64,000 bases of DNA from Erwinia sp. SLM-02 (GCF_037450285.1 NZ_JAQISN010000004.1:248001-312000), one strand, 5' to 3'. Shown: positions 17,701 through 26,130, numbered from the stretch's first letter. The notes: a model not told the origin generated them from the sequence alone. Numbers and translations are program-made.

Positions 17701-18705
17701 TCAGAGGCCCAGTTTCACCAGACGTTTGGTGTTTTCCACATCCAGTTTTTCCGGATTATCGCTGAGGATGGTGTTGCCTTTAATTTTGATTTCGCCCATG
17801 TCGCCCAGCTTAACGCCGTCTTTGATCGGTTCACCGTTCATCATCGCGGTTGCCACCTGTACAAAGACCTTGCCGGCGGTCATCGGGTTAGAGATATAGC
17901 CGCCGTCGATCGCGCCTTTCTCCAGCAGTTTGATGCCCTGGCCCGGGGTGAAGGTGCCGAAGACGCAGATGTCTTTGTTTTTCTTGCGCTTGTCGATAGC
18001 GCGGCCTGCGCCGATCGGGCCCTGAGAGCCGAAGGACATAATGCCTTTCAGATCTTTGTGTTTGGACATCAGGTCGTTGGCGGTACGCATGGAGTCATCC
18101 ACCGATTCGGCGACGCCAAAACGGTCCTCAACCAGCTGCATTTTCGGATAGTGCTCTTTCTGGTAGGCGATGGCGGCGTTGGCCCAGTCGTTCACCAGCG
18201 GCACGGTCAGGCTGCCAACGAACATGGCATATTTACCCTCTTCGCCCATGCAGGCGGCCATATCTTTCATATGGTTAGCGCCCATGGTTTGGGTGTCGAG
18301 CAGTTCGAAATCCCAGTCCGCATTGGCCTGCGCCGGGGATTCGTGGGTAATGACCTTGATGCCCGCTTCCTGTGCGCGTTTCAGCACCGGCTCCAGCACT
18401 TTGGCGTCGTTTGGCACCACGCCGATCACGTCCACTTTCTTGGCGATCAAATCTTCGATGGCGCGGACCTGCTCGGCCGGGTCGGCGGTGGTTGGCCCCA
18501 CCTGCCAGGCATTCACGCCCAGGGCTTTACCTTCTTCTTTAATCCCCTGTTCCATCACGTTAAACCAGGGAATTCCCCCCACTTTGACCACCACGCCCAT
18601 GGTGAAAGGCTTGTTGGCTTTTTGAGGGACCGCTGCGTCATCAGCCTGGGTGGAAAAAGAAGCGATCAGTGAGGCGATTACACAGGGTAAGAGTAATTTT
18701 TTCAT
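17701..18705 (-). CDS. Periplasmic sugar-binding protein of the pentose ABC transporter
   Basis: 334 residues with a Sec signal peptide (MKKLLLPCVIASLIASFSTQA, cleavage before or near DDAAV) and a type I periplasmic-binding fold (TMGVVVKVGGIPWFNVMEQG, VIGVVPNDAK, GIMSFGSQGPIGAGRAI). First gene of the transport-catabolic operon; GAGGATC lies seven bases before the ATG. The ligand is a ketopentose or pentitol by pathway context, not by sequence alone. Confidence 0.9.
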   Translation of the reverse strand: MKKLLLPCVIASLIASFSTQADDAAVPQKANKPFTMGVVVKVGGIPWFNVMEQGIKEEGKALGVNAWQVGPTTADPAEQVRAIEDLIAKKVDVIGVVPNDAKVLEPVLKRAQEAGIKVITHESPAQANADWDFELLDTQTMGANHMKDMAACMGEEGKYAMFVGSLTVPLVNDWANAAIAYQKEHYPKMQLVEDRFGVAESVDDSMRTANDLMSKHKDLKGIMSFGSQGPIGAGRAIDKRKKNKDICVFGTFTPGQGIKLLEKGAIDGGYISNPMTAGKVFVQVATAMMNGEPIKDGVKLGDMGEIKIKGNTILSDNPEKLDVENTKRLVKLGL

Positions 18706-18744
18706 TATAAGATCCTCAGAAGGTTATTTTAATTATCATCGTTG

Positions 18745-18764
18745 CCGAATAGTGCATTATTCGG
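18745..18764. promoter_or_regulatory. Inverted repeat upstream of the sugar-binding protein gene
   Basis: CCGAATA and TATTCGG arms (18745-18751, 18758-18764) with a six-base spacer, 40 bp upstream of the binding-protein ATG. It is placed as expected for a repressor operator or for a leader hairpin of the transport operon. It does not match the larger operator at 20021-20051. Confidence 0.4.
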
Positions 18765-18929
18765 TTTATTTCCCTCGCCCTTATACCGCTCGTTGCTTAA
18801 TAAAACGATCGGCAGTGGATAACGCATTATGCATCGATCCGCCGTGGTCATTTAATAAAGCAATGATGATGAGGTATTAAGGTTCAGGTTTTATCGTGCA
18901 ATTTCACTGGTATTGACGGTAATAAATTC

Positions 18930-18952
18930 GTTCTGACTGAATGCGTCAGAAC
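18930..18952 (-). terminator. Hairpin after the DeoR-type regulator gene
   Basis: A perfect 8-bp stem GTTCTGAC/GTCAGAAC with a 7-base loop, 28 bp past the regulator stop. On the minus strand it is followed by GAATTTATT, a weak T-rich stretch. It probably limits read-through into the transport operon. Confidence 0.5.
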
Positions 18953-18979
18953 GGGCAGCGTTTATTTTCGCGAAGGATC

Positions 18980-19789
18980 TCATTTATCGACTTCAATCAC
19001 GTTAAATTCCGGACTGTCTCCCCAGTTTCTTTCTTCAGCCACTTTATTGGTGATTAAAATATCAATGTCGTCGAGCATGCAGATCTTACAAAATGCGAAC
19101 TGATCGAACTTGCTGGAGTCGGCCAGCAGAATTTTTTTGCCGGAAACCTGCAGCATCACCTGCTTTAAGCGGGCGTTTATTTCGCTGCCGTCGCGGATGC
19201 CATTTTCCAGGTTCAGCCCCTGGCAGGAGAAAAAGAAGGTATTGATCTGAAAGTTACGAATCGCGCTTTCGGCCACCGGGCCGTGGAAATCGTCATGACG
19301 CTCCGAGTATTCACCGCCGCAGCCGATGATACGCACCTTATCGCGGCAGGCCAGCGCCTGAATGATTTTGACCGAATTGGTCACTACGGTGATATCAATA
19401 TCCGGGATCTGCCGTGCCAGGAACCAGCAGGTGCTGCTGTTATCCAGCAGAATGCAGTCACCCGGGTGAATAAACTGCAGGGCGGCTTTAGCCAGCTTCA
19501 TCTTAATGTCGGGATGTTCTTCCGTTCTTTTCCGTAAAGACTCTGCCCGATCGATGGTGTCAGCCTTATAGAATGCGTCCTGCACGGGCCGGGTGCGGTC
19601 GTCATAGTCATCCAGCGAAACGGCACCGCCAAAGCTGCGGATCAGTTTTTTATTCCGCTCCAGCAGATTTAAATCGCGGCGGATAGTCTCCTGCGAAACG
19701 CTACACATGGTCGACAGTTCGGCAACCAGCGCGGAGCCATTCTGTTGCACATAGCTACAAATCATCTTGTAACGTTCAGCCTGTAACAT
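18980..19789 (-). CDS. DeoR/GlpR-family transcriptional regulator
   Basis: 269 residues from the ATG at 19789 (MLQAERYKMICSYV), the canonical DeoR-family beginning; a GTG at 19816 would add nine residues. The winged helix covers LVAELSTMCSVSQETIRRDLNLLE, followed by IRSFGGAV. The C-terminal sugar-phosphate-sensing domain has the LLDNSST and VTNS motifs. It is divergent from the 4-epimerase gene and lies upstream of the transport operon in the same direction. Likely a repressor of the pathway relieved by a phosphorylated pentose intermediate. Confidence 0.88.
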   Translation of the reverse strand: MLQAERYKMICSYVQQNGSALVAELSTMCSVSQETIRRDLNLLERNKKLIRSFGGAVSLDDYDDRTRPVQDAFYKADTIDRAESLRKRTEEHPDIKMKLAKAALQFIHPGDCILLDNSSTCWFLARQIPDIDITVVTNSVKIIQALACRDKVRIIGCGGEYSERHDDFHGPVAESAIRNFQINTFFFSCQGLNLENGIRDGSEINARLKQVMLQVSGKKILLADSSKFDQFAFCKICMLDDIDILITNKVAEERNWGDSPEFNVIEVDK

Positions 19790-19900
19790 AAATAGCCCGA
19801 TTCCATCGTTTATCACATGTTCTAATACTCTTACTTTTCAGGTTTTTTTAAAGTGACTGATTTCAAGAAACCCGTTAGCAGGTTTTTCCATACGCCTTAA

Positions 19901-19916
19901 TGTGATTAATATCACT
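19901..19916. promoter_or_regulatory. CRP-like binding site 1
   Basis: TGTGA-N6-TCACT, matching the CRP consensus TGTGA-N6-TCACA at nine of ten core positions. It lies 112 bp upstream of the DeoR-type gene start and suggests catabolite control of the system. Confidence 0.65.
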
Positions 19917-19953
19917 CTATGATGTTCTCTCTATGCCGTTATAATCATTTTAA

Positions 19954-19969
19954 TGTGATTTTTATCACG
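19954..19969. promoter_or_regulatory. CRP-like binding site 2
   Basis: TGTGA-N6-TCACG, nine of ten core positions of the CRP consensus, 53 bp from site 1 (about five helical turns, hence on the same face of the DNA). Confidence 0.62.
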
Positions 19970-20020
19970 TAAAATCGGGCGTTATCGCAGATAAAAAATC
20001 ATCGGCAGTTGTAAATCAAC

Positions 20021-20051
20021 ATAAACGGTCATCACCATAATGACCGTTTAT
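20021..20051. promoter_or_regulatory. Perfect 11-bp inverted repeat, candidate DeoR-type operator
   Basis: ATAAACGGTCA (20021-20031) and its exact complement (20041-20051) flank a nine-base spacer. It lies about 180 bp upstream of the 4-epimerase gene. The length and symmetry fit a repressor site; the cognate regulator is inferred to be the adjacent DeoR-family protein. Confidence 0.6.
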
Positions 20052-20227
20052 GCCCAAATAGTACCGTTTGTATTTGTTTGGCCCGTTTCAGTTCCGCCCG
20101 AGGCTTTTCGCAGCAGAGTATTAGACGTAACGTAATAACCCATCACTCCCTTATTTATAAAAAAAGGGATATTTGCAGCGCGGCAATCGTCATCTGCAAA
20201 TAAACGCTTTATTACGTGAGGTTAACA

Positions 20228-20923
20228 ATGCTGCAAAAATTAAAACAACAGGTGTTTGAAGCGAATTTATTATTACCCGCCCACAGGCTGGTGACCTTTA
20301 CCTGGGGAAACGTCAGCGGAATCGATCGGGAACGTGGCCTGGTGGTGATTAAACCTTCCGGCGTGGAGTATAAAGACATGCGGCCGGAGGATATGGTGGT
20401 GGTCGATCTGCACAGCGGAAACGTGGTGGAAGGTGATAAAAAACCGTCTTCTGATACCGCAACGCATCTGGTGCTGTACCGTGCCTTTGAACATATCGGC
20501 GGCGTGGTGCACACCCATTCCCGGCACGCCACGATTTGGGCGCAGGCCGGTCAGCCGCTGAAAGCGCTGGGCACCACCCACGCCGATTACTTCTATGGCA
20601 CCATTCCCTGCACCCGCCTGATGCGCGAAGAGGAGATCAACGGCCAGTATGAGCATGAAACCGGGAGGGTGATTGTGGAAACGCTGAATCAGCAGGGGAT
20701 CGACGCAAAGGATATCCCTGCGGTGCTGGTCAACGGCCACGGCCCGTTCGCCTGGGGTAGCGATGCGGATAATGCCGTGCACAATGCCGTGGTGCTGGAA
20801 GAGATCGCCTATATGAATCTGTTTACCCGCCAGCTGCAGCCCGGCGTGGACAGTATGCAGCAGACGCTGCTGGATAAACACTTCCTGCGTAAGCACGGAG
20901 CGAATGCCTATTACGGTCAGTAA
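20228..20923 (+). CDS. L-ribulose-5-phosphate 4-epimerase (AraD/UlaF/SgbE family)
   Basis: 231 residues from the ATG at 20228, exactly the AraD/SgbE length; GAGG sits six bases upstream, and the alternative GTG at 20216 is less likely. Class II aldolase fold with the zinc ligands in GGVVHTHSRHAT and the substrate loops WGNVSG and KPSGVEY. It converts L-ribulose 5-phosphate to D-xylulose 5-phosphate, the last step of the pathway encoded by the divergent operon. No araA or araB is present, so a role in L-arabinose use is unlikely here. Confidence 0.92.
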   Translation: MLQKLKQQVFEANLLLPAHRLVTFTWGNVSGIDRERGLVVIKPSGVEYKDMRPEDMVVVDLHSGNVVEGDKKPSSDTATHLVLYRAFEHIGGVVHTHSRHATIWAQAGQPLKALGTTHADYFYGTIPCTRLMREEEINGQYEHETGRVIVETLNQQGIDAKDIPAVLVNGHGPFAWGSDADNAVHNAVVLEEIAYMNLFTRQLQPGVDSMQQTLLDKHFLRKHGANAYYGQ

Positions 20924-21358
20924 CCGCTTCTCCCCGGGGGAGCGCGTGTCCCCACTCTGGCATGGTCGCTCGGCCATGCCGGATTAACCCATTGTCAAAA
21001 TAACGACTGTTGTTAATAGCCCCCGGTTTATTCAGAGGATGGCTCTTCCCCAAATGGCAACGCTGTTATTGACTGATAAGTTTTTTATTTCTAAAACCAC
21101 CCGTAAAATAGAGTTAATACATATTGAATGATGATTAATTAAGATCAATTTCATAGTTTAACTCCCCCATCTCGACGCCTTATCCTGCGAAATTATTTCT
21201 GACTCACTTTCTGCACCGCCATGACCCTCAAAATGTCGCGGTTTATTCTCATGGCGAAATGCAACAGAAAAGAATTACTATCCCTGTGTCCCGGCATGCT
21301 ATGAATGAAGCTTCGCTGATGTTACCGGATTTTTAATTAAATTCTAATAGGTAACATT
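20924..21358. other. Intergenic region between 4-epimerase and luxI
   Basis: No gene seen. A GGCATGG/CCATGCC hairpin at 20959-20980 follows the epimerase and may end its transcript. From about 21000 the DNA is AT-rich and must carry the luxI promoter. An inverted repeat CGCCATGA/TCATGGCG (21217-21224 and 21249-21256) with a 24-base loop lies about 100 bp before luxI. No sequence close to the standard lux box was found. Confidence 0.5.
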
Positions 21359-21997
21359 ATGTTTAATATTTATGCTGTAAACTATTCATTACTGGGTCAC
21401 GATAAAGCGGAAGATCTTTTTATGTTGAGAAAGAATACCTTTAAAGATCGTCTGCAATGGGCCGTCACCTGCTCGGACGGCATGGAACACGATCAATTCG
21501 ATAATGAAAAAACTGACTATATATTTGGCGTCGAAAAAGGAGTGATATTATGCGGTACAAGGATGATTGATATGAAGGAGAGTAATATGTTGAATGATAC
21601 CTTTGCAGGCTTTTTTAATAAGGTTAATATCCCTGAGGGAAATTTCGTGGAGTCAACGCGTTTCTTCGTCGATAAGGAGAGAACCCACTCGCTGTTGGGC
21701 GGGAAATATCCGGTGACCATGAGCCTGTTCCTGTCGCTGATCAACTACGCCATAGAGCGTCATTATGACGGTATTCTGGCGGTGGCCAGTCACTCGATGA
21801 TGTCGATCATCAGGCGCTCGGGCTGGAACGTGACGGTGCTGGAGATCGGTATGTCGGAGAAAGATGAGCCGGTCTATCTCCTGCTCGGGCATATTGATAC
21901 GCAAAGTCAGGAAAAGCTGAAGGCGAAAATCAGGCGCCATGAGCAGCAGAATGAGCGGGAGCTTAACGCCTGGCCACTGCCGTTTAACGCACAGTAA
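21359..21997 (+). CDS. LuxI-family acyl-homoserine-lactone synthase (EsaI/ExpI type)
   Basis: 212 residues. The conserved LuxI residues are all present: Arg24, Phe28, Trp34, Asp45, Asp48, Arg68, Glu98 and Arg101. The enzyme joins an acyl chain from acyl-ACP to S-adenosylmethionine to make the diffusible AHL signal. It is tail-to-tail with the luxR gene, only 3 bp between stop codons, as in the esaI/esaR and expI/expR loci of Pantoea, Erwinia and Pectobacterium. The acyl chain length cannot be read safely from sequence. Both genes are AT-richer than the core, a common trait of these loci. Confidence 0.95.
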   Translation: MFNIYAVNYSLLGHDKAEDLFMLRKNTFKDRLQWAVTCSDGMEHDQFDNEKTDYIFGVEKGVILCGTRMIDMKESNMLNDTFAGFFNKVNIPEGNFVESTRFFVDKERTHSLLGGKYPVTMSLFLSLINYAIERHYDGILAVASHSMMSIIRRSGWNVTVLEIGMSEKDEPVYLLLGHIDTQSQEKLKAKIRRHEQQNERELNAWPLPFNAQ

Positions 21998-22000
21998 CCC

Positions 22001-22723
22001 TTAACTCACCGGTTTAATCAGCTGAAGTTCCACGCCTAAACGCACAGCATGCCGGGCATTGGCAACTCCCAGCTTTTTAACGATATTCGACATATGGAAT
22101 TTAACCGTACGCACGGTTATTCCCAGAATCATCCCGGTTTCCTGATAGGTTTTTCCTACGCTTGCCCAGTAAAGAATTTCATTTTCACGCTCGGTGAATC
22201 CAGCCGCTTTTTCTTTACCTGATGAATTTTTCACGGAGAGCGCATTTAAGGCCAGGTAGGTTTCATGTACCGATGCCAGTAAAATAGAGAGGTCGCCTTT
22301 ATTCTGAATCAGGGTTTGCATCACCTCGGCGCTATTCTCAGGGGGAAGGATAAACGACAGCGTGACCAGGTTATTATTGTAATCATGCAAAACAAAGGTA
22401 TAGCCGTTGACCAGGCCGAATGCTTTCGCCTGCGTAAAGGGATCGGTGAGGTTAAACCCTGAGCTGACCATCAGGTTTTCATCCCAGGCAAACGGCGTTA
22501 AGCGGTTGAGTGCGGTGATGACCACCGGATCGGTGTACTGCAGGGAGTTTTCGCGATAGCGCTGTACCCACTCATCGGGATAATTGGTTACGCCAAAAAT
22601 GCACGACATATCCTTCTTTGACAGGACCACATAAGCCCAGGTCAGCTGTCCAAACTCATTTAACGTGTTCTCAAGAAAACGTCGGATAACCTCTTCAACA
22701 TTTTCTTCACTTCTCATTAACAT
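22001..22723 (-). CDS. LuxR-family AHL-responsive regulator (EsaR/ExpR type)
   Basis: 240 residues from the ATG at 22723, chosen because AAGGAG lies six bases upstream; an in-frame ATG at 22762 has no such site. The autoinducer-binding domain shows WAYVVLS, YTDPVV and PFAWDE; the C-terminal GerE-type helix-turn-helix is FTERENEILYWASVGKTYQE and VRTVKFHMSNIVKKLG. EsaR-like members bind DNA without ligand and let go when AHL binds; the tail-to-tail arrangement makes that mode likely but not proven. Confidence 0.93.
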   Translation of the reverse strand: MLMRSEENVEEVIRRFLENTLNEFGQLTWAYVVLSKKDMSCIFGVTNYPDEWVQRYRENSLQYTDPVVITALNRLTPFAWDENLMVSSGFNLTDPFTQAKAFGLVNGYTFVLHDYNNNLVTLSFILPPENSAEVMQTLIQNKGDLSILLASVHETYLALNALSVKNSSGKEKAAGFTERENEILYWASVGKTYQETGMILGITVRTVKFHMSNIVKKLGVANARHAVRLGVELQLIKPVS

Positions 22724-22841
22724 TACCGTCTCCTTGACAGTGATTGCTTGATGAACAGCCATGTCGGGAAAAGAATACGTGACCTGCTGGCGCAGACGAT
22801 GTCGTGCTTATCACATCTTCCACCAGTTAAACCATCAACAC

Positions 22842-22866
22842 AAGGTACAGTCATGACCTGTACCTT
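22842..22866. promoter_or_regulatory. 25-bp palindrome upstream of luxR
   Basis: AAGGTACAG and CTGTACCTT, a perfect 9-bp inverted repeat with a 7-base spacer, about 120 bp upstream of the luxR ATG. The halves contain the ACAG/CTGT words of lux boxes but in the opposite order, so it is an atypical candidate for LuxR binding. Confidence 0.5.
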
Positions 22867-23027
22867 TAGCCAGATTAATTATCAGACTATTTGTATTATT
22901 ATCATCGGTAGAATTAAAGCGTGGTACGCATTGTAGTATAAAAATCCCCAACGCGTTTTATATTTGTTGAGGATTAAATGCCAACCACCAGGGAAATCGA
23001 TTACTAAAATTATAATGAATGATAAAA

Positions 23028-23058
23028 AGCGCAATCATCAAAGGTTGTGCTTTTTTTT
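23028..23058 (+). terminator. Orphan terminator-like hairpin
   Basis: AGCGCAATC pairs with GGTTGTGCT (9 bp with two G-U pairs, six-base loop) and is followed by eight T. No plus-strand gene ends here, so it may end a small RNA or a luxI read-through transcript. Confidence 0.65.
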
Positions 23059-23375
23059 ATGCCATTTTCCCGTGTTGCCAGTACAACCTTCTGTTTTCCG
23101 CACAGTTGATCTGGAAATAGCGCGGGCGTGGCTTTTATTTCAAAAGGTAAATATTGTTTCGCTGAGGAACTAAATACCTTTCTGACTTTTCATGCTGGTT
23201 TTATTCACTCTTCGAAATAATGACGATAGCGTTCAAACTCTCCGACAAAAACGGAGGATATTTCGGCAAAAAAGCCGTTTTCGTTAGGATATCGTCAAGC
23301 CGACTATACCGGGGGGAAGGATGACTTGCGGGTGGCGTGTTATTCGCGAGATGATTTTCTCATGGTCGGCAGGAA

Positions 23376-23409
23376 CGGCATACCCGCGGGATAACCTGCG
23401 GGTATGCCG
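23376..23409. terminator. Long perfect hairpin at the 3' end of gor
   Basis: A 12-bp perfect stem CGGCATACCCGC/GCGGGTATGCCG with a 10-base loop, ending 10 bp from the gor stop. No T-run follows on either strand, so it may protect the 3' end and may not terminate. Confidence 0.55.
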
Positions 23410-23418
23410 GTAAAGCGA

Positions 23419-24771
23419 TTAACGCATGGTGACGAATTCTTCCGCACCGGTCGGGTGGATCGCCACGGTGTTATCGAAGTCTTTCTTGGTTGCGCCCATT
23501 TTCAGCGCCACCGCGAAGCCCTGCAGCATTTCATCCATGCCGTAGCCGATGCCGTGAATACCAACAATTTTCTCGTCGGCACCCACACAGACCAGCTTCA
23601 TACGGCAAGGCTGGCGGTGCTGCGTGACGGCGGTGTACATCGCGGTAAAGGCGGATTTGTACACTTTCACCTGGTCATCACCAAACTTCTCGCGCGCTTC
23701 CGGCTCGGTCAGGCCCACGGTGCCGATCGGCGGGTGGCTGAACACCACGGTTGGTACGTTGCTGTAGTCCAGATGCTCGTCCGGCTTGTTGTTGAACAGG
23801 CGCTCAGACAGGCGACGCCCGGCGGCAACCGCCACCGGCGTCAGCTCCACCGCGCCGGTGTTATCACCCACCGCGTAGATGCCTTTCACGTTGGTATTCT
23901 GGAACTTATCAACGTTGATGTAGCCTTTGTCGTTCAGCGCAACGCCGGTGACGTCCAGGTTCAGGTTGTCGGTCATCGGCTCGCGGCCAATCGCCCAGAT
24001 CAGGCAGTCCACGGTCTGCTCTTTGCCGTTTTCCAGCTGCAGTGTCAGGCTGCCGTCGGCATTCTTCACCACCGCCTTCGGAATGGATTCGGTGTGCAGC
24101 GTCGGGCCTTCGGTGTTAATCACTTCCAGCAGCGTATCGACGATCAGCGGATCGAAGGTGCGCAGCGGTGCGTGCTTACGAACGAACAGGTGGGTTTCAG
24201 AACCCAGCGCGTTCAGCACGCCGGCAATTTCTACCGCGATATAGCCAGCGCCCACCACGGCGGTGCGTTTTGGCAGCGCCTGCAGCTCAAAGAAGCCGTC
24301 GGAGTTGATGCCGTACTCGGCGCCCGGAATGTTCGGCTGAACCGGGCGACCGCCGGTGGCGATCAGAATATGATCGGCGGTAATTTTTTCACCGTTCACT
24401 TCCACGGTGTGCGCATCAACAAAACGCGCGAAGCCTTTGATCACGTCGACGTTGTTTTTACCCAGTACGTTATCGTATGAGGTATGGATGCGATCGATGT
24501 AGGCGCTGCGGTTCTTCAGCAGCACGTCCCAGTTATGCTGGTTAACGGTGGTGTCGAAGCCGTAATCCGGGCCGTACTGATGAATCGCTTCGGCGATCTG
24601 CGCGGCGTGCCACATAACTTTTTTCGGTACGCAGCCCACGTTAACGCAGGTGCCACCCAGATCTTTCGCTTCGATCAGCGCACATTTCTGTCCGTACATG
24701 GCCGCGCGGTTGATGGAGGCGATACCGCCGCTGCCGCCGCCGATGGCGAGATAGTCATAATGTTTGGTCAT
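23419..24771 (-). CDS. gor: Glutathione reductase
   Basis: 450 residues, identical in length to E. coli Gor, from the ATG at 24771 (MTKHYDYLAIGGGSGG). FAD-binding GGGSGG at 11-16, redox-active Cys42 and Cys47 in GGTCVNVGCVPKK, NADPH motif GAGYIAVEIAGVL, and the C-terminal HPTGAEE with the catalytic His. It reduces glutathione disulfide with NADPH in the cytoplasm and keeps the thiol pool reduced. Confidence 0.98.
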   Translation of the reverse strand: MTKHYDYLAIGGGSGGIASINRAAMYGQKCALIEAKDLGGTCVNVGCVPKKVMWHAAQIAEAIHQYGPDYGFDTTVNQHNWDVLLKNRSAYIDRIHTSYDNVLGKNNVDVIKGFARFVDAHTVEVNGEKITADHILIATGGRPVQPNIPGAEYGINSDGFFELQALPKRTAVVGAGYIAVEIAGVLNALGSETHLFVRKHAPLRTFDPLIVDTLLEVINTEGPTLHTESIPKAVVKNADGSLTLQLENGKEQTVDCLIWAIGREPMTDNLNLDVTGVALNDKGYINVDKFQNTNVKGIYAVGDNTGAVELTPVAVAAGRRLSERLFNNKPDEHLDYSNVPTVVFSHPPIGTVGLTEPEAREKFGDDQVKVYKSAFTAMYTAVTQHRQPCRMKLVCVGADEKIVGIHGIGYGMDEMLQGFAVALKMGATKKDFDNTVAIHPTGAEEFVTMR

Positions 24772-24972
24772 CGAATCTTCCAGTTCAGTAAGTGAGTTAT
24801 TTTTCTGACCGTAAGTGTAACGCCACTCGACCAAATGCCGCAAAGATTGCGTCTATGATTGCGATAGGGCGGAGGGCTAAACTCCCGTCATTAGCGGAAT
24901 CACTAATGTTAGACTCGCACGATATGATCCTGCCCGGTGCAGGAAATAATCGCGTTACGGAGTGGAAAGCGT

Positions 24973-25887
24973 ATGGAACTGCAGTTTTTAGGTACGGGGG
25001 CCGGTACGCCGAGCCGCGAGCGAAATGTCACCAGCATTTCGCTGAACCTGAGTGAATACAACCGTGGCAGCTGGCTGTTTGACTGTGGGGAAGGGACCCA
25101 GCATCAGATTCTGCGCACGCCGATTAAGCCCGGAAAAATTGAGAAAATTTTTATCACCCATCTGCACGGCGACCATATTTTCGGCCTGCCGGGGTTGCTG
25201 ACCAGCCGGTCGATGAACGGTGCCACCGAGGCGATGACGCTTTACGGTCCGGTGGGGATTAAGACCTTTGTGGAAACCTCGCTGCGGCTGAGCGGTTCGT
25301 GGCTGACCTTCCCGCTGGAGATTGTGGAAATTACTGCCGGGGAAGTGTGTAACGACGAGCAGTTTCGCGTGACGGCGTTTCCGCTGACGCATCCGGTGGA
25401 GTGCTACGGCTACCGGATTGACGAGCATGACAAACCCGGCGCGCTGGATGCGGATCGGCTGAAAGCGGACGGTTATCTGCCCGGCCCTTACTATTACGAT
25501 TTAAAGCAGGGGCGCAGCGTGACGCTCGACGACGGTCGGGTGGTGAACGGCTGGGACTATGTGGGCAGTGCAGTCAAAGGGCGCAGTCTGGCAATTTTTG
25601 GCGATACTGCGCCAACGGCAGCGGCAAACGATCTGGCGGCGGGTGTGGATGTGATGGTGCATGAGGCGACGCTTGAGGTGGCGATGGAAGAAAAGGCCAA
25701 CGGGCGCGGTCATTCCTCGACGGTGCAGGCGGCCACGGTGGCGAAGGAGAGCGGGGCAAAGCGGCTGATTATCACCCATTTGAGTTCACGCTATCTGCGG
25801 CATGACTGTGAGCGTTTGCTGGAGGAGTGCCGGGCGGTGTTTCCGGCGACGGAGATGGCGCATGATTTTGCGGTGTTTGTTGTCTGA
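24973..25887 (+). CDS. rnz: Ribonuclease Z/BN
   Basis: 304 residues from the ATG at 24973 (MELQFLGTGAGTPS), one shorter than E. coli Rnz. The zinc-binding HLHGDH motif of the metallo-beta-lactamase fold is in THLHGDHIFGLPG, with later ligands in PLTHPVE, FGDTAPT and the terminal ITHLSSRY. It matures tRNA 3' ends. Here the gene is divergent from gor, whereas in E. coli it lies far from gor, so a local rearrangement occurred. The structured repeat A begins 36 bases after its stop. Confidence 0.96.
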   Translation: MELQFLGTGAGTPSRERNVTSISLNLSEYNRGSWLFDCGEGTQHQILRTPIKPGKIEKIFITHLHGDHIFGLPGLLTSRSMNGATEAMTLYGPVGIKTFVETSLRLSGSWLTFPLEIVEITAGEVCNDEQFRVTAFPLTHPVECYGYRIDEHDKPGALDADRLKADGYLPGPYYYDLKQGRSVTLDDGRVVNGWDYVGSAVKGRSLAIFGDTAPTAAANDLAAGVDVMVHEATLEVAMEEKANGRGHSSTVQAATVAKESGAKRLIITHLSSRYLRHDCERLLEECRAVFPATEMAHDFAVFVV

Positions 25888-25923
25888 CGGATCGTTCCTG
25901 TGCTGTCTGATGCCATGGTGCTC

Positions 25924-26130
25924 GCGCTGACGGGGCGTTGCCCCGTCTGGCGGGTCCTCGCGCCCCGCGCTGCGTGGTGCCTTCGCTTCGTTCGTCAGCC
26001 GGTCGGACCGGCTCGGACGTCACGTCCCTGTGCCGACCGAGCCTTGCGCCCGCGTCCTGCGGGCGCATCCTGGCTTCCTCTCTCCGCTCAGCGCTGCGGA
26101 TTGCCAGCCGGGGCAACGCCCCGTCAGCGC
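25924..26130 (+). repeat. Structured dispersed repeat, copy A (207 bp)
   Basis: Bounded by 28-bp inverted repeats (25924-25951 and 26103-26130) with one mismatch. Inside are conserved blocks GGTCCTCGCGCC and CAGCGCTGCGGATTGCC, and hairpins including one at 26045-26067 (9-bp stem, loop GTCCT). Four other full copies of similar length occur in this window (B, C, D, E). Non-coding; begins 36 bp after the rnz stop. Confidence 0.85.

Larger units (their letters stand above)
19790..20227. promoter_or_regulatory. Divergent regulatory region of the pentose system
   Basis: 438 bp, AT-rich, between the DeoR-type gene and the 4-epimerase. It contains two CRP-like sites and one long perfect inverted repeat, listed separately, plus a CAAATA/TATTTG inverted repeat at 20055-20076. 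This is the control region for both divergent units. Confidence 0.7.
22724..23418. other. Long AT-rich intergenic region between luxR and gor
   Basis: 695 bp with no convincing protein gene. It holds the luxR promoter, a long palindrome (22842-22866), a plus-strand terminator-like hairpin (23028-23058) not preceded by an identified gene, and a long hairpin next to the gor stop (23376-23409). A small RNA ending at about 23058 is possible. Confidence 0.5.

Noticed and set aside
22842..22866. Calling the luxR upstream palindrome a standard lux box
   Set aside because: The half-sites are in the reverse order (ACAG before CTGT) and the spacing differs, so it is kept only as an unassigned palindrome.
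22964..23173. 69-codon open frame between luxR and gor
   Set aside because: It crosses the strong terminator-like hairpin at 23028-23058, lacks a ribosome site and resembles no protein.
25772..26116. Minus-strand open frame over structured repeat A, with similar frames at 41823-42221 and 42218-42691
   Set aside because: The related peptides (containing DAGARLGRHRDVTSEP) arise because the repeat happens to be open in one frame. The repeats vary by compensating stem changes, not by synonymous changes, there are no ribosome sites, and other copies (D, E) lack the same frame.
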